Of a stretch of 64,000 nucleotides of DNA, positions 8,610 through 17,591 are shown in pieces (within the stretch, counting starts at the first letter, position 1; each line of letters starts with the position of its first letter). Both the position numbers and the translations under genes were made by a program. This DNA comes from Pseudomonas ovata (GTDB lineage: Bacteria; Pseudomonadota; Gammaproteobacteria; Pseudomonadales; Pseudomonadaceae). The stretch lies in NCBI RefSeq assembly GCF_003131185.1, contig NZ_QFFU01000006.1, positions 62,001 to 126,000 on the forward strand. The letters run 5' to 3'. The notes beneath the pieces are model-generated. The model made no database searches. It was not told the DNA's origin and saw only the letters and a list, made by a program, of their open reading frames with translations.

Positions 8610-9365
8610 ATGACCCAGGCCACGGCCCTGACCCCCGCTGAATTCGAACAGGCCCTGCGTGCCAAGGGCGCCTACTACCACATTCATCACCCTTACCATG
8701 TGGCGATGTACGAAGGCCGTGCCAGCCGCGAGCAGATCCAGGGCTGGGTTGCCAATCGCTTTTACTACCAGGTGAATATTCCGCTCAAGGATGCGGCGAT
8801 CCTCGCCAATTGTCCGGACCGCGAAATACGCCGCGAGTGGATCCAGCGCTTGCTCGACCACGACGGCGCACCCGGCGAAGACGGCGGTATCGAAGCCTGG
8901 CTGCGCCTGGGCCAGGCGGTGGGGCTGGACCCGGACCAGTTGCGCTCGCAAGAACTGGTGCTGCCCGGCGTGCGCTTTGCGGTCGACGCCTACGTCAACT
9001 TCGCCCGCCGCGCCCGTTGGCAGGAAGCGGCCAGCAGTTCGCTGACCGAGCTGTTCGCGCCGCAGATCCACCAGTCGCGCCTGGACAGCTGGCCGGCGCA
9101 TTACCCGTGGATCGACCCGGCCGGCTATGACTACTTTCGCAACCGCCTGGGCCAGGCCCGCCGCGATGTCGAGCACGGGCTGGCCATTACGCTTGAGCAC
9201 TACACGACCTGGGAAGGGCAGCAGCGCATGCTGGAAATCCTGCAGTTCAAGCTCGATATTCTCTGGAGCATGCTCGACGCCATGAGCATGGCCTACGAGC
9301 TCAAGCGCCCGCCCTATCACAGCGTCACCCATCAACGTGTCTGGCATAAAGGGATCGCCCCATGA
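8610..9365 (+). CDS. pqqC: PqqC, pyrroloquinoline-quinone synthase
   Basis: The product is about 251 residues, exactly the usual PqqC length when the ATG at 8610 is used; AGGA seven bases before it supports this over the ATG at 8604. The sequence shows the all-helical PqqC/TenA-like fold, with [15 protein letters not shown] near the N-terminus, [21 protein letters not shown], and [20 protein letters not shown]. PqqC carries out the last, cofactor-free ring closure and oxidation to PQQ. Its end overlaps the pqqD start by four bases (ATGA), showing translational coupling. Confidence 0.95.
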   Translation: MTQATALTPAEFEQALRAKGAYYHIHHPYHVAMYEGRASREQIQGWVANRFYYQVNIPLKDAAILANCPDREIRREWIQRLLDHDGAPGEDGGIEAWLRLGQAVGLDPDQLRSQELVLPGVRFAVDAYVNFARRARWQEAASSSLTELFAPQIHQSRLDSWPAHYPWIDPAGYDYFRNRLGQARRDVEHGLAITLEHYTTWEGQQRMLEILQFKLDILWSMLDAMSMAYELKRPPYHSVTHQRVWHKGIAP

Positions 9366-9646
9366 GTGACGCACCGTTTGATCGCAGCCTCACGCCGCAC
9401 TGGCAGCGCGGCTATCGGTTCCAGTACGAGCCGGCGCAAAAAGGCCACGTGCTGCTGTACCCTGAAGGCATGATCAAGCTCAACGAAAGCGCCGGCCTGA
9501 TCGGCGAACAGGTCGATGGCCAGCGCACGGTCGCCGACATCATCCAGGCTTTGCAGGCGCGCTTCCCCGACGTGCCCGAACTGGGTAACGACGTGGTGGA
9601 GTTCATGCAGGTGGCCGAGCACAAGCACTGGATCACCCTTGACTGA
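9362..9646 (+). CDS. pqqD: PqqD, PqqA-binding peptide chaperone
   Basis: The product is 94 residues, close to the usual ~92. It holds [17 protein letters not shown] and the [15 protein letters not shown] block typical of PqqD, an RRE-fold protein that presents PqqA to PqqE. It starts inside the pqqC stop codon and ends eight bases into the proposed pqqE start, so pqqC, D and E are tightly coupled. Confidence 0.95.
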   Translation: MSDAPFDRSLTPHWQRGYRFQYEPAQKGHVLLYPEGMIKLNESAGLIGEQVDGQRTVADIIQALQARFPDVPELGNDVVEFMQVAEHKHWITLD

Positions 9647-10793
9647 CCTCAGGCCGGATGTACCGCCCACGCCCCCGGTGGGCCTGCCGCTGTGGCTGCT
9701 GGCCGAGCTGACCTACCGCTGCCCGCTGCAATGCCCGTACTGCTCCAACCCGCTGGATTTTGCCCGGCAAGGTGAGGAATTGAGCACCACGCAGTGGTTC
9801 AAGGTCATGGCCGAGGCCCGCGAAATGGGCGCCGCGCAGATCGGCTTTTCCGGCGGCGAGCCGCTGGTGCGCCAGGACCTGGCCGAACTGATCGCCGAGG
9901 CGCGCCGGCTGGGCTATTACACCAACCTGATCACCTCGGGCATCGGCCTGACCGAGCAGAAGATCATCGACTTCAAGCAGGCCGGGCTCGACCATATCCA
10001 GATCAGTTTCCAGGCCAGTGACGAGCAGGTGAACAACATGCTCGCAGGTTCCAGAAAAGCCTTCGCGCAGAAGCTGGACATGGCCCGTGCGGTGAAGAAG
10101 CACGGCTACCCGATGGTGCTGAACTTCGTCACCCACCGGCACAACATCGACCGCACCGACCGCATCATCGAGCTGTGCCTGGCCCTGGAAGCCGACTTCG
10201 TCGAACTGGCGACCTGTCAGTTCTATGGCTGGGCACAACTGAATCGTGTCGGCCTGCTGCCGACCAAGGCACAACTGCTGCGTGCCGAAGCGGTCACCAA
10301 TGAGTACCGCGCCCGCCTGCAAGCCGAAAACCATCCGTGCAAGCTGATCTTTGTCACGCCCGACTACTATGAAGAGCGTCCCAAGGCGTGCATGAACGGC
10401 TGGGGCAATCTGTTTCTGACCGTGACCCCGGACGGCACCGCGTTGCCGTGCCATGGCGCACGACAGATGCCGATCGCCTTTCCCAACGTGCGCGAGCACA
10501 GCCTGCAGCACATCTGGTATGAGTCGTTCGGCTTCAACCGCTTCCGTGGCTACGAATGGATGCCCGAGCCGTGCCGCTCCTGTGACGAGAAAGAAAAGGA
10601 CTTCGGCGGCTGTCGCTGCCAGGCCTTCATGCTCACCGGCGACGCCAGCAATGCTGACCCGGTGTGCAGCAAGTCGGCGCATCACGGGCTTATCACCCAG
10701 GCCCGGGACGACGCCGAGACCACCTCCCTGACCATCGAGCAACTGGCCTTTCGCAATGAACGAAATTCTCGCCTCATCGCCCGCTCATCCTGA
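9639..10793 (+). CDS. pqqE: PqqE, radical SAM PqqA crosslinking enzyme
   Basis: The product is about 384 residues. The radical SAM CxxxCxxC motif is present as CPLQCPYC (Cys28, 32 and 35 with this start), followed by the GGEPL SAM-binding motif. A C-terminal SPASM cysteine region ([30 protein letters not shown]) binds extra iron-sulfur clusters. PqqE forms the C-C bond between Glu15 and Tyr19 of PqqA. No ATG fits: the start is taken as the TTG at 9639, overlapping pqqD, with a GTG at 9678 as the alternative. The 3' end overlaps pqqH by 38 bases. Confidence 0.93.
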   Translation: MTDLRPDVPPTPPVGLPLWLLAELTYRCPLQCPYCSNPLDFARQGEELSTTQWFKVMAEAREMGAAQIGFSGGEPLVRQDLAELIAEARRLGYYTNLITSGIGLTEQKIIDFKQAGLDHIQISFQASDEQVNNMLAGSRKAFAQKLDMARAVKKHGYPMVLNFVTHRHNIDRTDRIIELCLALEADFVELATCQFYGWAQLNRVGLLPTKAQLLRAEAVTNEYRARLQAENHPCKLIFVTPDYYEERPKACMNGWGNLFLTVTPDGTALPCHGARQMPIAFPNVREHSLQHIWYESFGFNRFRGYEWMPEPCRSCDEKEKDFGGCRCQAFMLTGDASNADPVCSKSAHHGLITQARDDAETTSLTIEQLAFRNERNSRLIARSS

Positions 10794-12588
10794 ACCGCTC
10801 AGCGCCGCACAGGCGGTCGCAGCCGGTATCGACTTCGCTGAACTGGAGGTCAACGCCCACGGCGTGTTCTGGATTCAACTGCACCCTGAAGACGGCACCT
10901 GTCGCCTCTGGCGCCGGCACGCCGGGCAGACGCATTGCCTTACACCGCCGGGTTTCAGCGTACGCAGCCGGGTCTATGAATACGGCGGCGGCGCCTTCTG
11001 CCTGGCCGCTGACAGCGCGATATTCGTCAATGACCGCGACCAGCAGCTGTATCGCCAACCCCTCGATGACAGCGCCCCGCAGGCCCTGACCCAAGGCGAA
11101 CGGCGTTATGGCGGGCTGTCCTTCGTCCACGGCCAGGTGCTGGCGGTGGAAGAGGAGGGCGCGGTGCATCGAATCGTCGCCCTGGGCCTGCCTGCCGGTG
11201 AGCGTCAGGTGCTGGCCGAGGGCGCTGATTTCTATGCCGCGCCAGTTGTCAGTGTCGATGGCAGGCGCCTGGCCTGGGTCGAGTGGCAGCGCCCGCATCA
11301 GCCGTGGACCTGCACCCGGCTGATGGTCGCCGAGCGTGGCGATGACGGCCAATGGTCAGCGCCACGCTGCATCGTCGGTCATCACGATGACCAATCCCTG
11401 CAACAGCCGCGCTTCGATGCCCGGGGTGTACTGCATTGCCTGAGCGACCTGAATGGGTTCTGGCAGCCGTGGGGCGAGTCTGGCTCGGGGTTTGTGCCCT
11501 TGCCGGCGGTCGAGGCCGACCATGCGTCCGCGCCCTGGCAATTGGGCAGTTGCACCTGGCTGCCGCTGGACGGCGGTTACCTGGCCTGCTGCCTGGATAA
11601 CGGTGCAGGGCAACTGCGCCGGCAGTTTGCTGATGGCACGAGCGCAGACCTCAGTGGCGAGTTCAGCCGTTTCCGCAACCTGGCGCTCGACGAGGCATTT
11701 ATCTATTGCATCGCGGCTTCAGGCACGCGACCGTCGGCGGTGCTGGCCATTTCGCGTGCCGATCAGGCGGTGCAGGTGCTGGCCGGTGGTGTCTCGCCGC
11801 TACCCGCAGCGGTGATCAGCCGTCCGCAGGCGTTGAGCTATCCCAGCGGCGGTGTCCAGGCCCATGCGTTCTTCTATCCGGCGCTGAATGCCAAGGGCCC
11901 GGCGCCGTTGCTGGTGTTCGTGCATGGCGGTCCGACCTCGGCCTGTTATCCGGTGTTCGAACCACGGATCCAGTTCTGGACCCAGCGCGGCTTTGCCGTG
12001 GTCGACCTTAACTACCGCGGCAGCAGTGGCTATGGCCGCGCTTATCGACAAAGCCTGCACGCGCAATGGGGCGTGGCGGATGTCGAGGATGCCTGCGCCG
12101 TGGTGGGCCATCTGGCCGGGCAGGGCCTGATCGACCCGCAACGGGCGTTTATCCGCGGCGGCAGTGCCGGCGGCTACACGGTGCTGTGTGCCCTGGCGTT
12201 CCATGAGGTGTTTCGCGGTGGCGCCAGCCATTACGGTGTCAGCGACCCGCTGGCCTTGAGCCGGGCCACACACAAGTTCGAAGGCGATTACCTGGACTGG
12301 CTGATCGGCGACCCGCACACCGAGGTCGAGCGTTACCACGCCCGCACGCCGTTGCTGCATGCCGGGCGCATCAAGGTGCCGGTGATTTTCTTCCAGGGTG
12401 AACTGGACGCGGTGGTGGTGCCGGCCCAGACCCGCGACATGCTCGACGCCGTGCAGGCGCAGGGCATTGCCGCCGAAGGGCATTTCTACCCCGATGAGCG
12501 CCACGGCTTTCGCCAGCCGGCCAACCAGGCCGATGCGCTGGAAAAGGAATGGCAGTTCTACCGAAACATCATGGCGCCGAGGCCTTGA
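10756..12588 (+). CDS. pqqH: S9-family prolyl-oligopeptidase-like peptidase (PqqH)
   Basis: The product is 610 residues: an N-terminal beta-propeller-like half, then an alpha/beta-hydrolase catalytic domain. The triad is visible as Ser470 (GGSAGGY), Asp551 (GELDAVV) and His583 (DERHGF), in the order and spacing of S9 oligopeptidases. This gene closes the pqq operon in many Pseudomonas genomes, where it is called pqqH. A role in trimming the PqqA remnant is plausible but inferred. It overlaps the end of pqqE, so it is co-translated. Confidence 0.85.
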   Translation: MNEILASSPAHPEPLSAAQAVAAGIDFAELEVNAHGVFWIQLHPEDGTCRLWRRHAGQTHCLTPPGFSVRSRVYEYGGGAFCLAADSAIFVNDRDQQLYRQPLDDSAPQALTQGERRYGGLSFVHGQVLAVEEEGAVHRIVALGLPAGERQVLAEGADFYAAPVVSVDGRRLAWVEWQRPHQPWTCTRLMVAERGDDGQWSAPRCIVGHHDDQSLQQPRFDARGVLHCLSDLNGFWQPWGESGSGFVPLPAVEADHASAPWQLGSCTWLPLDGGYLACCLDNGAGQLRRQFADGTSADLSGEFSRFRNLALDEAFIYCIAASGTRPSAVLAISRADQAVQVLAGGVSPLPAAVISRPQALSYPSGGVQAHAFFYPALNAKGPAPLLVFVHGGPTSACYPVFEPRIQFWTQRGFAVVDLNYRGSSGYGRAYRQSLHAQWGVADVEDACAVVGHLAGQGLIDPQRAFIRGGSAGGYTVLCALAFHEVFRGGASHYGVSDPLALSRATHKFEGDYLDWLIGDPHTEVERYHARTPLLHAGRIKVPVIFFQGELDAVVVPAQTRDMLDAVQAQGIAAEGHFYPDERHGFRQPANQADALEKEWQFYRNIMAPRP

Positions 12589-12640
12589 GCAACCCATCAG
12601 GTCCACTACGGATTGCAAGGACAGCGGGCTCCTACGGGTG

Positions 12641-12684
12641 TGAATTTTAAATCCAGTAAAACCGATAACTTGCTTTGTGCTTGA
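12641..12684. repeat. AT-rich dispersed repeat, copy A
   Basis: This 44-base stretch beginning TGAATTTTAA matches 34 of 44 bases of the stretch at 63397-63440. It follows a REP-like head (GGGCTCCTACGG) at about 12627-12638. It lies in the 140-base gap between the convergent pqqH and fecR genes, which holds no gene. Confidence 0.6.
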
Positions 12685-12728
12685 TGAGCGAAAGGGCCGG
12701 TGCACACACAACATCTCTTGCGTAGGCC

Positions 12729-13697
12729 CTACGCCCTGGCCTGCACCGTCACCCAATACCGGGTCAGGCGCTGTACCTTTACCGGCAAGGCCACTTCGAG
12801 CATGTCCAGAATGCGCTCGCTGTCGGCCAGCGGGTAGCTGCCGGAAATCAGCAGGTCGGCGACCCGGTCATCGCATTTCAGACGGCCATGGCGATAACGG
12901 CCCAGTTCTTGAAGAAAGTCCGCCAAACGCATGCGCGAGGCCACCAGCAGGCCGTCGGCCCAGGCACCGCTGCCGGCATCCAGCGCTTGCACGCGGTCCC
13001 AGGCATGGCGGTCGAAGCTCACCTGCTGGCGCGCTTGCAGCACCAGCGCAGCGCCGGTGTGTGCCGCCGGTTGCAACTGCACAGTGCCTTCCAGCAGCGC
13101 CAGGTGCGTGCGGCCTTGCAGCTGGCGCAGGTTGAAACGGCTGGCCGTGCTGCCCGCCTGAATCCGGCCTTCGCCGGTCAGCAGCTCGAGCGGACGCGGG
13201 TCAGCGGCGGCGGTCATGAGGATTTCGCCCTGCAGCAGGCGAATCAAACGCTGTTGGCCGTCGAAGCGCACATCCACGGCGCTGGCGGTATTGAGTTGCA
13301 GCCGGCTGCCGTCGTCCAGAGCCACCTGGCGTCGCTCGCCCACGCCGCTGCTGTAGTCGGCCAGCAACGATTGCATGGCCTGCTTGTCGCGCAGATTCCA
13401 GCCCAGCGTACCGCCCACCCCCAGCAGCACCAGCAATTTGACAGCATGTCGACGCCCGGCCGACTTGGGGGCGCCGAGCGCCGCATGGGCCAACGGCGAA
13501 GACAGACCGCTCAGGCGTTGATTGACCCGCTGGATATGCGCCCACGCCCGCTGGTGCTCGGCATGGCCGTTCAACCATTGCTGCCAGGCGTGCTGGCGCG
13601 AGGCGCTGAGGGTGCCTTCCTGCATCTCGATCAGCCAGGCCACGGCCTGACGCGCCACGGCAGGGGCGATATCGGATTTGTTCAGCGACTCGTTCAT
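12729..13697 (-). CDS. fecR: FecR-family anti-sigma factor / signal transducer
   Basis: The 322-residue product has a cytoplasmic N-terminal domain (AVARQAVAWLIEMQEG, then QHAWQQWLNGHAEHQRAWAH, the DUF4880-type motif). One membrane helix follows near residues 87-102 (LLVLLGVGGTLGWNL). The periplasmic FecR domain (SGVGERRQVALDDGSRLQLNTASAV) comes last. FecR proteins bind the STN domain of a TonB receptor and control the sigma factor. It begins seven bases after the fecI stop, so the pair is one operon. The likely receptor partner is the fecA at 2751-5105. Confidence 0.88.
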   Translation of the reverse strand: MNESLNKSDIAPAVARQAVAWLIEMQEGTLSASRQHAWQQWLNGHAEHQRAWAHIQRVNQRLSGLSSPLAHAALGAPKSAGRRHAVKLLVLLGVGGTLGWNLRDKQAMQSLLADYSSGVGERRQVALDDGSRLQLNTASAVDVRFDGQQRLIRLLQGEILMTAAADPRPLELLTGEGRIQAGSTASRFNLRQLQGRTHLALLEGTVQLQPAAHTGAALVLQARQQVSFDRHAWDRVQALDAGSGAWADGLLVASRMRLADFLQELGRYRHGRLKCDDRVADLLISGSYPLADSERILDMLEVALPVKVQRLTRYWVTVQARA

Positions 13698-13704
13698 GAC
13701 CGGT

Positions 13705-14208
13705 TCACAGGGCGAAATAGCAACGCAGGGCGGCCTTGTTCAGGTGGCGCTTGACCGTGGCGATGGAGATCCCCAGTTGCGCGGCAATTTCGCCGTGGCT
13801 GAGGCCATCGACCTGCGACAGCACAAAAGCCCGCTTGACCGGCAGGGGCAAGCCGTCGAGCAAGCGGTCCAGCTCGACCAGGGTCTCGAAGATGATCGCC
13901 CGCTCCTCTTCGGACGGCGCCACGCTTTCAGGCAGCTCGGCCAGGGCCTGATACCAGGCGCGCTCCAGGTCCTGACGGCGGTAATGGTTGCTCAGCACCC
14001 GCTTGGCGATGGTGGTCAGGAACGCCCGTGGCTCGATCAACTGCGGCGTATCACGCGCCATCAGCACCTTGACGAAGGTGTCCTGCGCCAGGTCAGCGGC
14101 GTTGTCGGGGCAGCCCAGGCGCCGGCGCAGCCAGGTGGTCAGCCAGGAATGATGCGCCTGATACAGGCCTTCGACGGTCGGGTACACGGCAGGCTGGGCG
14201 GTGGGCAT
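13705..14208 (-). CDS. fecI: FecI-type ECF sigma factor
   Basis: The 167-residue product is of standard ECF length. Region 2 is recognisable in LYQAHHSWLTTWLRRRLGC and AADLAQDTFVKVL, and region 4 in GLSHGEIAAQLGISIATVKR. FecI-type sigma factors direct transcription of a TonB-receptor gene when the outer-membrane receptor is occupied. No strong Shine-Dalgarno sequence precedes the ATG, so the start is less certain than the family. A Fur-box-like sequence lies 65-83 bases upstream, which implies iron repression. Confidence 0.9.
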   Translation of the reverse strand: MPTAQPAVYPTVEGLYQAHHSWLTTWLRRRLGCPDNAADLAQDTFVKVLMARDTPQLIEPRAFLTTIAKRVLSNHYRRQDLERAWYQALAELPESVAPSEEERAIIFETLVELDRLLDGLPLPVKRAFVLSQVDGLSHGEIAAQLGISIATVKRHLNKAALRCYFAL

Positions 14209-14272
14209 GGCGGGGTGCGATCCACGACGTGGGTAGAAGAGGGCGCCAATTCTGGCAGAGTCTTTTGCGCGT

Positions 14273-14291
14273 GAGAATATTTATCATTACT
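14273..14291. promoter_or_regulatory. Fur-box-like site in the fecI / DUF3649 divergent region
   Basis: GAGAATATTTATCATTACT matches 13 of 19 positions of the Fur consensus GATAATGATAATCATTATC. It sits between fecI and the divergent membrane-protein operon, in an AT-rich patch within GC-rich DNA, where it could repress both. Confidence 0.7.
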
Positions 14292-14339
14292 ATTGGCGTC
14301 ACTTTCTTCCTTTTCTGATTGTCAATCGCGAGTCTCCCG

Positions 14340-14687
14340 ATGGACGGCACGGTTACCCCTTCTTCTACATCCTCTACGGGTCGCAAGCCCAAGGTCAGGC
14401 CAGCGGGTGTTTCGCTGGCCTATCGCCTGGCCGTGGCCTCGCGTTTCATGGCCGCCACCTTCGGTGGCTACCTGCTGGCTTCGCTGTTCAGCGTGTGCAT
14501 CACCCGGTGGGTGCCGTTGCCGCGTGCCGAGGCGGTGATGACCGGCATGATGCTGTCGTTCCTGGCCTACCTGGGGGCGTTTATCTGGTGTTTTGCCTGT
14601 CGCACGGCCTGGCGGGCCTGGAGTGGTGTATTGCTGCCCTGCGCCTTGCTGGGCGCCGCTTACGGCTGTGACCGGTGGCTGTCATGA
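14340..14687 (+). CDS. DUF3649 domain-containing small membrane protein
   Basis: The product is about 115 residues. A short polar, Ser/Thr-rich N-terminus is followed by three hydrophobic segments (FMAATFGGYLLASLFSVCI, AVMTGMMLSFLAYLGAFIWCF, GVLLPCALLGAAYGC). This layout matches the DUF3649 family, which is found next to PepSY-domain membrane proteins in iron-uptake loci; its function is unknown. The ATG at 14340 is preferred to an upstream TTG. It is first of three coupled genes and is divergent from fecI across a Fur-box-like site. Confidence 0.7.
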   Translation: MDGTVTPSSTSSTGRKPKVRPAGVSLAYRLAVASRFMAATFGGYLLASLFSVCITRWVPLPRAEAVMTGMMLSFLAYLGAFIWCFACRTAWRAWSGVLLPCALLGAAYGCDRWLS

Positions 14688-16273
14688 AAGAGGGCTTTCG
14701 CCAGGCGATGGCCTGGCTGCACACCTGGCTGGGGCTGATCTTCGGCTGGTTGTTGTTTGCCATTTTCCTGACCGGCACGCTGTCGTACTTCAGGGCCGAG
14801 ATTACCCACTGGATGACCCCGGAAGTCACCGCCCATACGCTGGATGCGCAAAACAGCGTGCGCCTGGCCCAGGACTACCTGCAACGCAACGCGCCCACCG
14901 CTTCACGCTGGGTCATCAACCTGCCCGATGCCCGCGAGCCGGGCCTTGGGGTCATCTCGATGATGCCGGGCAAGCCGGGCGAGCGCGGCAGGTTCGAGCG
15001 CAAGACCCTGGATGCCCGCACCGGGGCCGAGGTCGAGGCGCGCAAGACCCGGGGCGGCGATTTCTTCTACCGTTTCCACTACCAGCTGGAAATGCCGCAC
15101 CCCTGGGGGCGCTGGCTGGCCACGATCGCGGCCATGGTCATGTTCATCGCGCTGATCACCGGCATCATTGTGCACAAGAAGGTTTTCAAGGAGTTCTTCA
15201 CCTTCCGGCCGGGCAAGGGCCAGCGTTCATGGCTGGACGGGCATAACGCGCTGGGCATCCTGGTCTTGCCGTTCCATCTGATGATTACCTACAGCAGCCT
15301 GCTGTTCTTCATGTCGATGGTCATGCCGGCGAGCCTGCTGAGCACCTACGGCAGCGACACACGGGCTTATTACGACGAACTCTATCCGTCCCTTGTAAAC
15401 CCGAAACCACAGAACATACCGGCACCCATGGTCGCCTTCGACTCACTGGTGCCGCAGGCCGACGAGCGCTGGGGTGAAAACCGGATCGGGCGGCTCATCA
15501 TCAACAACCCCGGCGATGCCAGTGCCTCGGTGCTGATCTACCGCGACACCCATGACCGTGTGGTCAGGCCCAGCGGCGACATCCTGACCTTCAGCGCCAG
15601 CAGTGGTGCGCTGCAATCGGACAGCACGCCGGACAAGGCGGTGCCTGCGGTGGTGACCGAGGCTTTCTACGACCTGCACATGGGTCAGTTTGCCGGCCCG
15701 CTGCTGCGCTGGCTGTACTTCATTTTCGGCATCGCCGGCACGGCTATGATCGGTACCGGGCTGGTGATGTGGCTGGGCAAGCGTGCGCTCAAGCATGCCA
15801 AGGCCGGTGTACTGCCGTTCGAGTTGCGCCTGGTGCAGGTGCTGAACATCGCCAGCATGGCCGGACTGATGATGGCTGTGGCCGCCGTGTTCTGGGCCAA
15901 CCGCCTGCTGCCGGCGGGCCTGGCCGGACGCGAGCACTGGGAGGTGCGGGCGTTCTTCATGGTCTGGGGGCTGTCGGTGCTGCATGCGCTGCTGCGCAAG
16001 GGGCAGACAGCCTGGCGTGAACAGTTGGGCAGTGGCGCGCTGTTGTTCGCCGGCCTGCCGGTGCTGGACCTGCTCACCAGTCGGGAGTACCTGATGGCAT
16101 CACTGCGCGCCGGCGACTGGGTGCTGGCCAGCTTCGACCTGACCGCACTCGGCACCGGATTGCTGTTGGGCTGGGCCGCCTGGACATTCCGCCAGCGCCC
16201 GCTCGTGGTCAAGCCGACCCGCAAAGAGGCCCAGGCCAATGCCACCCAGGTGACTGTGCAGGAGGTCAACTGA
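14684..16273 (+). CDS. PepSY-associated transmembrane protein, probable iron/siderophore reductase
   Basis: The product is about 529 residues. It opens with AMAWLHTWLGLIFGWLLFAIFLTGTL, the classic PepSY-TM start with a His in the first helix. A periplasmic part, HPWGRWLATIAAMVMFIALITGIIVHKKVF, and further helices toward the C-terminus follow. Related proteins (FpvG, PiuB and FoxB types) act at the inner membrane in reducing or releasing iron from siderophores. The start overlaps the preceding stop by ATGA. Its place beside fecI and a Fur-like box supports an iron role, but the substrate is not evident. Confidence 0.82.
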   Translation: MKEGFRQAMAWLHTWLGLIFGWLLFAIFLTGTLSYFRAEITHWMTPEVTAHTLDAQNSVRLAQDYLQRNAPTASRWVINLPDAREPGLGVISMMPGKPGERGRFERKTLDARTGAEVEARKTRGGDFFYRFHYQLEMPHPWGRWLATIAAMVMFIALITGIIVHKKVFKEFFTFRPGKGQRSWLDGHNALGILVLPFHLMITYSSLLFFMSMVMPASLLSTYGSDTRAYYDELYPSLVNPKPQNIPAPMVAFDSLVPQADERWGENRIGRLIINNPGDASASVLIYRDTHDRVVRPSGDILTFSASSGALQSDSTPDKAVPAVVTEAFYDLHMGQFAGPLLRWLYFIFGIAGTAMIGTGLVMWLGKRALKHAKAGVLPFELRLVQVLNIASMAGLMMAVAAVFWANRLLPAGLAGREHWEVRAFFMVWGLSVLHALLRKGQTAWREQLGSGALLFAGLPVLDLLTSREYLMASLRAGDWVLASFDLTALGTGLLLGWAAWTFRQRPLVVKPTRKEAQANATQVTVQEVN

Positions 16274-16593
16274 TGCTGCTGCCGGCCTTGTTGTGCTATG
16301 GCGGTTTTACCGCGCTGTGCCTGTCGATGGAGCGCCACTACAACGACCTGCTGGCCGGCAAGCCGAGCCTGCGCCGCCGGCGTGTGCTCAAGGTCGTTGG
16401 CTGGCTGCTGCTGTGCGTATCGGTCTGGGCGGCGGTCAGTGCCGAGGGCTGGACCCTGGGCCTGGTGAAGTGGAGTGCGGTGTTGATGGCTAGCGGGGTG
16501 CTGCTGGTGTTCCTGCTGCCTTACCGGCCACGCTGGGTGCTGGGCCTGGCCGGTGCCGCGCTGCTGCTCAGCCCGCTGGCGGCGTGGCTGTGA
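16273..16593 (+). CDS. DUF3325 domain-containing small membrane protein
   Basis: The 106-residue product has three to four hydrophobic segments (LLPALLCYGGFTALCLSM, VVGWLLLCVSVWAAVS, WSAVLMASGVLLVFLLPY and a C-terminal helix). The MERHYNDLL motif after the first helix is typical of DUF3325 proteins, which commonly accompany PepSY membrane proteins. Its start codon shares one base with the preceding stop. Its last 26 bases overlap the convergent AraC gene. Confidence 0.7.
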   Translation: MLLPALLCYGGFTALCLSMERHYNDLLAGKPSLRRRRVLKVVGWLLLCVSVWAAVSAEGWTLGLVKWSAVLMASGVLLVFLLPYRPRWVLGLAGAALLLSPLAAWL

Positions 16594-17458
16594 ACACGCC
16601 GCGATAGTCCCCCGGTGCGGCGCCCATGTGCTGGCGAAAACGATTGGTGAAATGACTGGCACTGGCAAATCCGCACTCCAGGGCAATGTCGCCCAACGGC
16701 TGCAGCGTCTCGCGCAGCAACTGGCGAGCGCGCTCCAGCCGACGCGCCAGCACATAGCGGTGTGGCGGCAGGCCGAAACTTTCACGGAACATCCGGGCAA
16801 AATGGTATTCCGACAAGGCGCACAGCCCGGCCAGTTGACCCAAGCTCAGGGCTTCACTCAGGTTGGCCTCGATGAACTCCACCAGCCGCCGCCTTGCATG
16901 CGGCGCCAGGCCACCCTTGAGGCGCAGGCCGTCGCGCAGCCCGACCTGGCTGAGCAGGGCATGGCTGAGCATTTCATGCGCCAGGCTGCTGGTCAGCAGA
17001 CGCTCGCCCGGGTCATGCCAGTTGAGGTTGATCAGGTGGCGAAAACGCTCGGTCTGGCGGGCATCGTCCAGAAAAGTGTTTTCCCGCAATTGCAGCTCGC
17101 GGGGCTCGCGGTCGAGCAGGGTGACGCAGCCCTGGGCGAACTGCTCAGGACTGACGTACAGGTGTGCCAGGCGGATTTCCCCGTTGATGACCCACGCCGA
17201 TTCGTGCCCGGCCGGCAGCACGCACAGCTTGCCGGGTGCGCCTTTCTGGTCGGGCTGGTCGCGGCGGAACGTACCGGTGCCGTCGGCGATGTAGCACGAC
17301 AGGGTGTGGTGCGTGGGCGAGTGGTATTCACGAATGTCGTGATGGTTGTTCCACTGCGCGGCGATCAGACCATCACCCAGCAGGGCGCTCTGCTCCAGGC
17401 GGGCGTGGGGTGAGCTGTTCAGGCATTGGAAGACCTGGATGGATTCGAGCGCGGACAT
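16568..17458 (-). CDS. AraC-family transcriptional regulator
   Basis: The product is 296 residues. An N-terminal cupin-like sensor part (HTLSCYIADGTGTF, GKLCVLPAGHESAW) is followed by a C-terminal two-helix-turn-helix AraC domain (LGQLAGLCALSEYHFARMFRESFGLPPHRYVLARRLERA, then LGDIALECGFASASHFTNRFRQHMGAAPGDYR). GAGGAA precedes the ATG. It is divergent from the EamA exporter at 17592, a common arrangement for a local regulator, but the ligand and target are unknown. Confidence 0.88.
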   Translation of the reverse strand: MSALESIQVFQCLNSSPHARLEQSALLGDGLIAAQWNNHHDIREYHSPTHHTLSCYIADGTGTFRRDQPDQKGAPGKLCVLPAGHESAWVINGEIRLAHLYVSPEQFAQGCVTLLDREPRELQLRENTFLDDARQTERFRHLINLNWHDPGERLLTSSLAHEMLSHALLSQVGLRDGLRLKGGLAPHARRRLVEFIEANLSEALSLGQLAGLCALSEYHFARMFRESFGLPPHRYVLARRLERARQLLRETLQPLGDIALECGFASASHFTNRFRQHMGAAPGDYRGVFTATPPAG

Positions 17459-17591
17459 GGTGGTTCCTCTGACGGCTCCATCCTACGCCGCCAAAGGCCG
17501 TTTGCCAGCGCTGCGCGGTGCAAATGCGCAAGATTGTGCAAGCGGCCCGGCAGGCGGCGCAGCAGACTCAAGGCTCATCAGGAGCCGCATC

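Noticed and set aside
8193..9374. Open frame of 393 codons on the minus strand over pqqB and pqqC
   Set aside because: Shadow frame in GC-rich DNA; the plus-strand PqqB and PqqC are clearly real and the antisense product has no recognisable motif.
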